Source of the DNA: DASSUW01 sp963774155
GTDB lineage: Bacteria; Actinomycetota; Thermoleophilia; Solirubrobacterales; Solirubrobacteraceae
Direction of reading: 5' to 3'
Length of the DNA: 64,000 nt
NCBI GenBank assembly: GCA_963774155.1
Contig: CAVZDW010000008.1
Location: 496,001-560,000 of the forward strand
Shown here: one piece after another, positions 54,247 to 62,500 of the stretch
Position numbering within the stretch: the first letter of the stretch is position 1
Layout of the letters: the number at the start of each line of letters is the position of its first letter
Position numbers and translations under genes: made by a program
Notes under the pieces: model-generated
What the model was told of the DNA's origin: nothing
The model's input: only the letters and a program-made list of their open reading frames with translations
Database searches by the model: none

Positions 54247-55548
54247 ATGACCGACGAGCCTCGCGATCCGAAATCCCACACCGAAGTCCACCGCGTCGCC
54301 GACCCGGAGTCGACGCGCGTCGCGACCTACCTCGCTCAGCCCGGTGAAGTGGGCCGAGTCCTGCTCCTGTACTCCGGCGGCCTCGACACGAGCGTGATGC
54401 TCAAGTGGATCCAGGACGAGTACGAGGCCGAGGTCGTCGCCCTGACCGTCAATCTCGGGCAGCCGGGGGAGGACTACGAGGTCGTGCGCGGCAAGGCGCT
54501 CCACCTCGGGGCGCTCGACTGCCACGTGGTCGACGCGCGCGACGAGTTCGCGCGCGAGTACGTGCTGCCGGCCATCCAGGCCAACGCCGACTACGGTGAC
54601 GGCTACCCGCTCTTCACCGCGCTCGGGCGGCCGCTGATCGCCAAGCTCGCGGTCGAGTACGCGCGCAAGTCGGGCTGCGACACGATCGCCCACGGCTGCA
54701 CGGGCAAGGGCAACGATCAGGTGCGGATCGAGGGCACCATCGCCACCCTCGCCCCGGAGCTGAAGGTCATCGCCCCGGTGCGCTCGTGGGCCATGGGCCG
54801 CGACGAGGAGATCGCCTACGCGCGCAAGCACGGCATCCCGGTCAAGGGCGGGACCGAGTCGGCGCCGTACTCGATCGACGACAACCTCTGGGGCCGCTCC
54901 TCCGAGGGCAGGTGGATCGAGGATCTCTCGCACGCGCCCGACGACGACGTCTTCCAGCTCGTGACCCGGCCGGAGCTGGCGCCGGACGAGCCCGAGACCG
55001 TGAGCGTGGAGTTCGAGGCGGGCGTGCCGGTCGCGCTCAACGGCGAGCGGATGGAGCTCGCGCCGCTCATCGAGGCGGTGGCGGAGATCGGCATGCGGCA
55101 CGGCGTGGGGATCGTCGACCACATCGAGGACCGGATCGTCGGCCTCAAGGTGCGCGACATCTACGAGGTGCCCGCGGCGGCGATCCTCCTCAAGGCGCAC
55201 AAGGAGCTCGAGCGCCTCACCGGGACGATCCACCAGAACCAGTTCAAGCCGCGGCTCGACCAGCAGTGGGCCTACCTGGTCTACGCGGGCCTCTGGTGGG
55301 AGCCGCTGCGGACCGACATCGAGGCCTACATCCGCCACGTCAACGAGCGCGTGACCGGGACGATCGGCCTCAAGCTCTACAAGGGATCGGTCCGGGTGGT
55401 GACACGCGAGAGCGCCAACGCGGTCTACGACGCGCAGCTGGCGACCTTCGCCGAGTCCGGCGGGCTGTTCTCCCAGCAGGCGTCGCCCGGGTTCATCGAG
55501 ATCTGGTCGCTGCAGTCCCGGATGGCGCATCGCGTCCGGAACGGGTAG
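54247..55548 (+). CDS. argG: Argininosuccinate synthase
   Basis: A 433-residue enzyme with the ATP pyrophosphatase loop 'YSGGLDTSVMLKW'. It also has 'TALGRPLIAKLAVEYARKSG', 'HGCTGKGNDQVRIE', 'PVRSWAMGRDEEIAYARKHGIPV' and 'APYSIDDNLWGRSSEG'. It joins citrulline and aspartate. An N-terminal extension of about 36 residues before the catalytic loop is longer than in most ArgG proteins. argF and argH are not in the window. Confidence 0.96.
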   Translation: MTDEPRDPKSHTEVHRVADPESTRVATYLAQPGEVGRVLLLYSGGLDTSVMLKWIQDEYEAEVVALTVNLGQPGEDYEVVRGKALHLGALDCHVVDARDEFAREYVLPAIQANADYGDGYPLFTALGRPLIAKLAVEYARKSGCDTIAHGCTGKGNDQVRIEGTIATLAPELKVIAPVRSWAMGRDEEIAYARKHGIPVKGGTESAPYSIDDNLWGRSSEGRWIEDLSHAPDDDVFQLVTRPELAPDEPETVSVEFEAGVPVALNGERMELAPLIEAVAEIGMRHGVGIVDHIEDRIVGLKVRDIYEVPAAAILLKAHKELERLTGTIHQNQFKPRLDQQWAYLVYAGLWWEPLRTDIEAYIRHVNERVTGTIGLKLYKGSVRVVTRESANAVYDAQLATFAESGGLFSQQASPGFIEIWSLQSRMAHRVRNG

Positions 55549-55558
55549 AACGTCGGGA

Positions 55559-55729
55559 ATGTTCTACAAGCTCCTCGGAATGATGGTCTGGCATGGCGGA
55601 AAGCTGTTCCTGCGCCAGCGCTATGGATCGGCCTACCTGCCCAAGCCGCTGGTCGCCGGAGTGGCCGTGGCGACGGTCGGCGGCGTGGTTCTGGCGCTCC
55701 TTGCGGCAAAACGCGAGAGCGCGGAGTAG
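55559..55729 (+). CDS. Small membrane protein (56 aa)
   Basis: ATG 55559 opens a 56-codon frame: a basic amphipathic N-terminal half ('MFYKLLGMMVWHGGKLFLRQRYGSAYLPKP') then one membrane helix ('LVAGVAVATVGGVVLALLAA') and a charged tail ('KRESAE'). A TAGAAC box that includes the argG stop codon ends 7 nt upstream. No family is recognised. The membrane-protein logic and clean termination before the next gene support it. Confidence 0.6.
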   Translation: MFYKLLGMMVWHGGKLFLRQRYGSAYLPKPLVAGVAVATVGGVVLALLAAKRESAE

Positions 55730-55763
55730 CGCGGGCCGCCGGTAGGTCTGGAAGCATTCGGCC

Positions 55764-58754
55764 GTGGCCGAGTCGCCATCCTCCGCCGTCCCTGCGCTGC
55801 CCGGCTTGATCGTGTCCACGGTCGAGTGGCTGCCGTCCGGGGCCGAGAGCGGCCTCGTGCGGGTGCGCGGGCGGTGGGAAGAGGGGTTCGCCGCCGAGCC
55901 GGACCTGCCGGTCCTGGCCATGCGTGTCGCGGGAGCCGAGCACCGGTTCGAGTCGCTGCCGGACGCGCGCTTCACGCGCGATCCGAGCTCCTGGCGCGGC
56001 ACGTACCTCGTGCCCGCGGAGCTCGTGACGGTCGATCCCGACGCGCTGTGGCTCGAGTGGCCGAGCGGGAGCCGGTGCGGCCTGCCCGCCCTGACCCGCG
56101 GCGTCGAGCCGCCGCCCGTGCCGGCCGCGCCCGAGCGCCCCGAGGAGCCGGTCTCGACGGGCGGCCAGGTGATCGACCGCGCCGTGCTCGCGGAGCGCCG
56201 GGCACGCCGTGCCGAGGCGGCCGAGCAGGCCCAGGCCAGGGTGGCCGCCGAGGCGCTCAAGGCCGTCGAGGTCCTCGAGCTGCGCTCCGCCGAGCTGGAG
56301 CGGCGGCTGGTGGCCGCGCCTCCTGAGCCGACCGGCGCGCGCGAGGCCCTCTCCGCGGCGCTGGCCTCGGCCGCGGCGTTGCGCTCCCGCTCGCGCGAGT
56401 GGCAGATCCAGCTGCGCAGCGCCGAGGTCGCCCGGGCCGGCGACGCCGTCCGGCTGGCCGTGCTGGAGGCCGAGCGCGCCTCCGGCGCGGGTGCCCTGCG
56501 CTCGGCCCTGGCGGAGCGGACGCGGGAGCTGGACGGGGCATTGCGGGCCGCCGACGAGCGAGCCGCGGAGGCTCGAGCCGAGCTCGAGGCGGGCGAACGC
56601 CGCTTCGTCGAAGCGCGCAGCGAGCTGGACTCGGTCCGGGCCGAGCTCGCGACGATCCGCTCGGAGGCCGAGGCCCGGGCCGCGGACCTCGAGGCCGAGC
56701 GCACCGCGCACGCCTCGCTGAGCGGCGAGACGACGGATCTGCGCGCCCGCGTGGCCGCCCTCGAGCCGGCCCTCGCCGTCGCCGAGGGCCGCATCCAGAC
56801 CGCCGAGGCCGCCCTCACCGGGGCCGAGGCCCGCGTCCGGGTCGAGAGCGTCGCCCGCGCGACGCTCGAGGACGAGCTCGACCGCGAGCGCAGCGCCCGC
56901 GCCGCCGCCGCCGCACGTCACGACGAGGCCGAGCGGGCCGCCGCCGCCGACCTCGAGGCCGAGCGGGCCGCCACCGCCGAGCTTCGCGCCACCGTCTCCG
57001 GTCTCCGGTCGCAGGCCGCGGCGGCCGACGACCTTCGTGGCGCGCTCGAGGCCGAGCGCGAGAGCCGGCGCGCCGTCGAGGCGGCACTCGAGGCCGAGGT
57101 CGCGGCACGCGTGGCCGCCGAGGAGGCCCTCGCCGCCGCCCGTGCCGAGACCGAGACCGTCGGGGCCACGCTCCAGGAGCGGATCACGGAGCTCGAGCGG
57201 CGGGCCGCGCCGCCGACGCCGGAGGCGCTCGCGCGGCTCGCCACGCCGCACGAGCCGAACGGGGAAGCCGATCGCGTCGTCGCGGACCTCGACGCCGCCG
57301 CCGAGAAGCTCCGCGGCCGCGTCGCCGAGCCGCTCGGCGAGGACGAGACCGAGCCGCCCGCGCCGGACGCCGAGCCGTGGTCCGAGCCGCTGGAGGCGAC
57401 CGAGGACGACCCGTGCATCCCCGGGGTCGAGCCCGCCCGGCCGGCCACCGAGTCCGACGAGCCGGTTCCCTGGGCGCCGCCGGGCTTCGATCTCGCCCCT
57501 GACGACGACGGCGCCGAGCCGCCCGCGCCCGACGCCGAGCCCGGCGTGGAGTGGGCGCCGCCCGTCGAGCCCGGACCGCCGGGGAGCGCCGCCGAAAGCG
57601 CATCTGACGCGGTCGACGAGCCGGTCGCCCCCGTCGTCGTCGCCGAGCCGGCCGCCGAGCCCGTCGCCCCCGTCGTCGTCGCCGAGCCGGCCGCCGAGCC
57701 CGTCGCCCCCGTCGTCGTGTCGCAGCCGCCGCCGCCCGCGGTCGAGGAGCCCGAGCCGACCGGACCGGTCATCGTCTCGGCCGCGCGTCCCCCGTCCCGC
57801 GCTCTCGCGACCGGCACCGGCAGCCGCGAGTACCCGCTCCTGCGCGGCGCCATCGTCAAGCTCGCCCACGACGATGCGGCCACCGCCGCGCGGCTGCTCG
57901 TCGCGCTCCTGCCCGCCCAGGGCGCCGCGATCGAAGGCCCGCTCGCCTACGACCTCACCATCCGCGAGGCCGGCACGTTCGCGCTGTCGATCGCCGGCGG
58001 TCGCGCCTCGGTCGAGCCGATCGAGACGCCCCGCTCACGCGCCGACGCGGAGTTCCACCTCACCGGCGACGCGCTCGTGCTGGCCGAGCTGCTGGCCGGC
58101 GTCGATCACCGGATCCGCCGCTTCTTCGGACCGGTCCGCGTCCGGGGCCGCAAGCGCCGGGCGAAGGGGCTGCGGGCGCTGTCCGCCAGCTCGATCGCCC
58201 TCCCCGACGCCGCGCGAGCCGGCGCGAAGCTCACGCCCGAGCTCGTGTATCGCCTGTTCGCCTACGCCGTCCATCCCACGTGGACCCGCGGGCACGAGTT
58301 CACCGTCGCGCAGGAGATCGACGGCGACGCGACGTGGTATCTCAGCGCCCGGGACGGCGGCGGCGTGACGGTCTCGTCGACGGCGCCGGACGAGACTCCG
58401 GCGGCGACCGTGTCGATGAGCCTCGAGACGTTCGGCCGCCTCTTGCGTCAGGAGCACGTCCCGGCCGGGCAGCGGCCCTGCGTGCGCGGCGATCTCGAGG
58501 CCGTGGCTCTGATGCGCTCGATGGACGGTGCGGGCGCAGGGCGCGGACGTCAACCCCGCTGGGTAGGGGAGCGGAGAGGTCGGCGGGGCCGCCCGTCCGT
58601 GGCGGATTTCCCCCCATATACGGGGGTTTTCCGCCACGAATCGTATTCGTGGCGAGTTGACGTCGCTATGCGGACCAAACGCGCCACGGACGACCGGCGC
58701 GGCCGGCTCCCTCGCCGCCCCACCCAGCCGCAGTTGACGTCCGCGGAGCGCTAG
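55764..58754 (+). CDS. Large coiled-coil protein with C-terminal SCP2-like domains; tail derived from a repeat element
   Basis: 996 codons as read. Residues ~1-120 are a globular beta-rich domain. Residues ~140-490 are a long Ala/Glu/Arg coiled coil. Residues ~500-690 are an acidic Pro-rich linker with a 39-bp tandem repeat. Residues ~700-925 contain two SCP2/sterol-carrier-like units ('ADAEFHLTGDALVLAELLAGVDHRIRRFFGPVRVRGRKRRAKGLRAL' and 'PAATVSMSLETFGRLLRQEHVPAGQRPCVRGDLEAVALMRSM'). From about residue 927 the frame runs through palindromic element 3, giving an Arg-rich tail. The native stop was probably near 58545. The start is GTG. The role is unknown; hydrophobic-ligand or membrane-lipid binding is a guess from the SCP2 fold. 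Confidence 0.8.
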   Translation: MAESPSSAVPALPGLIVSTVEWLPSGAESGLVRVRGRWEEGFAAEPDLPVLAMRVAGAEHRFESLPDARFTRDPSSWRGTYLVPAELVTVDPDALWLEWPSGSRCGLPALTRGVEPPPVPAAPERPEEPVSTGGQVIDRAVLAERRARRAEAAEQAQARVAAEALKAVEVLELRSAELERRLVAAPPEPTGAREALSAALASAAALRSRSREWQIQLRSAEVARAGDAVRLAVLEAERASGAGALRSALAERTRELDGALRAADERAAEARAELEAGERRFVEARSELDSVRAELATIRSEAEARAADLEAERTAHASLSGETTDLRARVAALEPALAVAEGRIQTAEAALTGAEARVRVESVARATLEDELDRERSARAAAAARHDEAERAAAADLEAERAATAELRATVSGLRSQAAAADDLRGALEAERESRRAVEAALEAEVAARVAAEEALAAARAETETVGATLQERITELERRAAPPTPEALARLATPHEPNGEADRVVADLDAAAEKLRGRVAEPLGEDETEPPAPDAEPWSEPLEATEDDPCIPGVEPARPATESDEPVPWAPPGFDLAPDDDGAEPPAPDAEPGVEWAPPVEPGPPGSAAESASDAVDEPVAPVVVAEPAAEPVAPVVVAEPAAEPVAPVVVSQPPPPAVEEPEPTGPVIVSAARPPSRALATGTGSREYPLLRGAIVKLAHDDAATAARLLVALLPAQGAAIEGPLAYDLTIREAGTFALSIAGGRASVEPIETPRSRADAEFHLTGDALVLAELLAGVDHRIRRFFGPVRVRGRKRRAKGLRALSASSIALPDAARAGAKLTPELVYRLFAYAVHPTWTRGHEFTVAQEIDGDATWYLSARDGGGVTVSSTAPDETPAATVSMSLETFGRLLRQEHVPAGQRPCVRGDLEAVALMRSMDGAGAGRGRQPRWVGERRGRRGRPSVADFPPYTGVFRHESYSWRVDVAMRTKRATDDRRGRLPRRPTQPQLTSAER
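57618..57719 (+). repeat. 39-bp in-frame tandem repeat (about 2.6 copies)
   Basis: Copies begin at 57618, 57657 and 57696, each encoding EP(V/A)AEPVAPVVVA-type residues within the Pro/Glu linker of the SCP2-like protein. Near-identity of the copies implies recent expansion. Confidence 0.8.
58542..58745. repeat. Palindromic element 3 (terminal inverted repeats, nested hairpins)
   Basis: The termini share 13 perfect bases, CGCGGACGTCAAC (58542-58554) against GTTGACGTCCGCG (58733-58745), and then continue imperfectly (CCCCGCTGGGTAGGGG versus TGCGGCTGGGTGGGG). Nested inside are CGTCCGTGGCG/CGCCACGGACG (58594-58604, 58682-58692), CGTGGCGGA/TCCGCCACG (58598-58606, 58630-58638) and CGCCACGAAT-CGT-ATTCGTGGCG (58632-58654). 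Its end pattern matches elements 1 and 2. It lies in the 3' end of the SCP2-like gene and ends just before the gntR stop. Confidence 0.78.
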
Positions 58755-59410
58755 TCGGGCTCGGAAGCCTCGCGGGCCGCCATGACCCGCGCGCGCGAGA
58801 GGTGCTCCTCGAGGGCGCTCGAGGCCTCGCGGAGGTGTCCGCCCCGGAAGACCTCGACGAGGTACTGGTGGTCGGCCACGAGCGCCGGCAGGTCGTCGCG
58901 GGCGCGGTCGGCGACCGACAGGACGAGCCGGAGCTCCATCAGCGCGGTCTGGGCGGCCTGGGTCAGCCGGCGGGAGCCCGCGGCGGCCACGAGGGCGAGG
59001 TGGAACGCCAGGTCGGCCTCCACCAGCGCGCGGCCGTCCTTCGCGATCGCCGCCTCGCCCATCCGCTCGATCGCCGCCTCGAGCCAGCGGACGTCGACCG
59101 GGCGGCGGCGCAGCAGCGCCTCCAGCCCGGCGCGCTCGAAGACCCGGCGGGCGGCGTAGATGTCGTGCACCTCGTCGGCGGAGATCCGCGCGACCTCGAC
59201 GCCACGGTGCAGCGAGTGGATGACGAGACCGTCGCGCGCGAGCTCCGCCAGCGCCTCGCGGGCGGTCGCCGTCGCCACGCCCTCGCGGTCGACCACGTCG
59301 GCCTCACGCAGCGGCGTGCCCGGCGCGTACGTGCCCGACAGCAGCTCCTCGCGCAGCATCTCGGCGAGCGCGGTCGCAGCCGAGGCACGGCGAATCGGGA
59401 GAACGCTCAT
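58751..59410 (-). CDS. GntR-family (FadR/FCD-type) transcriptional regulator
   Basis: A 219-residue repressor-type protein: winged helix 'LAEMLREELLSGTYAPGTPLREADVVDREGVATATAREALAELARDGLV', then an all-helical FCD effector domain ('AARRVFERAGLEALL', 'DLAFHLALVAAAGSRRL', 'DHQYLVEVFRGG') with the Asp/His pattern of the metal site. ATG 59410 is preferred because an 8-codon leaderless ORF (59433-59407) ends with TGA overlapping it. ATG 59425 is an alternative. The convergent neighbour ends 4 bp inside. Regulated genes are unknown. Confidence 0.88.
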   Translation of the reverse strand: MSVLPIRRASAATALAEMLREELLSGTYAPGTPLREADVVDREGVATATAREALAELARDGLVIHSLHRGVEVARISADEVHDIYAARRVFERAGLEALLRRRPVDVRWLEAAIERMGEAAIAKDGRALVEADLAFHLALVAAAGSRRLTQAAQTALMELRLVLSVADRARDDLPALVADHQYLVEVFRGGHLREASSALEEHLSRARVMAAREASEPD

Positions 59411-59439
59411 GAGCCGGCGACCCATCCAGCCATGCTCCG

Positions 59440-59469
59440 ACCGTAGTCCCGTCCCGACACGAGCGTCAA
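59440..59469 (-). promoter_or_regulatory. gntR promoter
   Basis: On the minus strand, TTGACG (59469-59464) and TACGGT (59445-59440) are separated by 18 bp. The -10 box ends 6 nt before ATG 59433. This is one of the few boxes here with a good -35 as well. Confidence 0.6.
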
Positions 59470-59548
59470 CCCCACTCGGCGCTTACCCGCGCACGCGCGC
59501 GATCGAGAGGTCACAGTGCGGACTCGCGCCGATGTCCCGAGGAAGCGG

Positions 59549-59565
59549 GTTCTCCGAGCGAGAAC
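59549..59565. promoter_or_regulatory. Palindrome upstream of dnaE
   Basis: GTTCTC-CGAGC-GAGAAC is a perfect 6-bp inverted repeat 30 bp before the dnaE GTG and 15 bp before a TAGCCT hexamer (59581-59586). It sits where a -35 or operator would be. It does not match the LexA consensus. The role is unknown. Confidence 0.4.
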
Positions 59566-59595
59566 GTCCGGGCGAGGTCATAGCCTGCATGGTCC

Positions 59596-62500
59596 GTGAC
59601 GTCCCCCGGCTGCGCCCACCTCCACGTCCATTCCGAGTACTCGCTGCTCGACGGAGCATGCAAGATCGACAAGCTCGCCGAGCGTGCCGCGAGCTTCGGC
59701 CAGCCGGCCATCGCGCTCACCGATCACGGCGTCATGAACGGCGCCGTGGAGCTCTACAAGGCGACCAAGAAGCACGGCATAAAGCCGATCGTGGGGCTCG
59801 AGGCCTACTTCGTGGACGACCGCCGGAGCCGTGAGCCGAAGGTCGAGCGCAACCACCTGACGCTCCTGGCGGAGACCGGCGAGGGCCTGCGCAACCTGGT
59901 CAAGCTCTCCAGCTCCGGCTTCCTCGAGGGCCTGCACCGCGGCAAGCCGGGGGTCGACCTCGAGCTGCTCGAGCGCCACGGCGAGGGCGTCATCTGCCTC
60001 ACGGGCTGCCTGGCGAGTCGCAGCAGCCAGCGGATCCTCCAGGGCAAGCTGCCGCAGGCCCGCGCCCACCTCGACCAGCTGGTCCAGGTCTTCGGGCCCG
60101 AGGACGTGTACCTCGAGGTCCAGCGCAACGGTCTCGCCGAGCAGGAGCAGGTCAACGAGGCGATCAAGGGCTTCGCCGCCGAGATGGGCCGCCCGCTGGT
60201 CGGGACGGCCGACGTCCACTACCTCCGCAAGGAGGACTTCCACCACCACGCGGCGCTGCTCTGCGTGCAGACGAAGTCGACGCTCGCGCAGCCGAAGATG
60301 TCGTTCGACCAGAACGAGTTCTTCCTGAAGTCCTCCGAGGAGATGGCCGAGCAGTTCTCCGACATGCCGGAGGCGCTCGCGTCGTCGCTGGAGATCGCCG
60401 AGCGGTGCGACGTCGAGGTCGAGCTCGGCGGCCAGCTCATCCCGCGCTTCGACTGCCCCGAGGGCAAGGGCGAGAAGGCGTACCTGCGCGAGCTGGTCGA
60501 GGCCGGCCTGCGCCGCCGCTACGGCGACCCGCCGCCCGCCGAGGCGATCGAGCGGATGGAGATGGAGCTCGGCGTCATCGACAACATGGGCTTCAACGCC
60601 TACTTCCTGATCGTCTGGGACTTCGTCCAGTACGCCAAGGACAACGGCATCGCCGTCGGCCCGGGCCGCGGCAGCGCCGCCGGCAGCCTCGTCTCCTACT
60701 GCCTGCAGATCACGGACGTCGACCCGCTCCGCTACGACCTGCTCTTCGAGCGCTTCCTCAACGCCGAGCGCGTGTCGATGCCGGATATCGACATCGACTT
60801 CTCGGTGCGCGGCCGGGAGCGCGTGATCCGCTACGTGACCGACAAGTACGGCACCGACCGCGTGGCGCAGATCATCACCTTCGGCAAGATGTTCCCCCGC
60901 GCGGCGACCCGGGACGCGGCGCGCGTCCTGGGGCACGACTACGGCGCCGGCGACCGGCTCGCGAAGCTGATCCCGGACCCGATCATGGGCCGCCCGCCGA
61001 GCTTCGAGGAGTGCCTCGAGCCCGGCACCGAGCTGTCCGCCGAGTACTCGCGCGACCCCGTCGCCAAGCAGATCGTCGACGTCGCGCGCGGGCTCGAGGG
61101 CATCGTCCGCAACGCGTCGATCCACGCCGCGGCGGTCGTGATCTCCGACCGCCCGCTGACCGACATCGTGCCCCTCCAGCTGGCCGACGCCGGTACCGGG
61201 GACGACGGCCAGAAGATCTACCGGACGGTCACGCAGTACTCGATGAAGCCCGTCGAGGAGATCGGCCTCCTCAAGATGGACTTCCTCGGCCTGCGCAACC
61301 TCGACGTGATCGAGGACACGCTGGCCATCATCGAGCGGTCGACCGGCGAGCGGATCGACATGACGACGCTCCCGCTCGACGACGAGAAGACCTACGCGAT
61401 GATGGCCCGGGGTGACTCGGTGGGCGTGTTCCAGTTCGAGTCCGAGGGCATGCGCGAGGCGCTGAAGAAGGTCGGCCCGACCGAGTTCGAGGACCTCGTC
61501 GCCCTCAACGCGCTGTACCGGCCCGGCGCGATGGATCAGATCCCGACCTACGCCCGCGGCAAGCGCAACCCGGACACCATCACGTACATCGACGAGCGCC
61601 TGCGCCCGATCACCGAGCCCACCAAGGGCGTGATCATCTACCAGGAGCAGTCGATGCAGATCGCCAAGTCGATCGCCGGCTTCTCCGGGCCCCGCGCGGA
61701 CGACCTGCGCAAGGCGATCGGCAAGAAGAACCGCGCGGCCATGGCGGAGCTGAAGCCGATGTTCTTCGACGGCTGCCGTGCCTCCGGGACCGCCGAGGAC
61801 GTCATAGACACGCTGTGGACGGTCAACGAGAAGTCCGCGGACTACTCGTTCAACCGCTCACACGCCGCGTGCTACGGGCTGATCGCCTACCGGACGGCGT
61901 GGCTGAAGGCCAACTACCCGGCCGAGTACATGGCGGCGCTGATCTCCTCGGTGATGGACACCAAGGACAAGGTGCCGTTCTTCGTCAGCCAGACGGAGAA
62001 CATGGGCATCGAGATCCTCCCGCCGGACGTCAACGAGTCCGACCACGAGTTCATGGTCGTCGGCGGCAACATCCGCTTCGGGCTCGATGCCGTGAAGGGC
62101 GTCGGCTTCGCGGCCGTGGAGGCGATCAAGCGCGCCCGCGAGGAGGACGGGCCGTTCACGAGCCTGTGGGACTTCTGCGAGCGCGTCGACTGCCGCGCCG
62201 TGAACAAGAAGGCGATCGAGGCGCTCATCAAGTGCGGCGCGTTCGGCTCCACGCAGGCGACCCGCCGCGGGATGCTCGACGTTCTGGAGGCCGCTCAGGG
62301 CGCTGGCTCGAAGGCGCAGCTCGACGCTCAGATCGGCCAGGGCTCGATCTTCGACCTCGGCGGCCTCGGGGGCGACACCGGCTCGAACGGCGGCGCGTTC
62401 GCGCCCGCGCACCCACCGATCCCCACGCATGAGTACGAGCGGCCGGAGCTGCTGGCGATGGAGAAGGAGTCGATCGGGCTCTTCATCACCGAGCACCCGC

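Noticed and set aside
55425..57869. Minus-strand open frame of over 800 codons with Gly/Arg/Leu repeats opposite the SCP2-like gene
   Set aside because: Its repetitive look is the antisense image of the coiled coil and of the 39-bp repeat. There is no start signal or domain.
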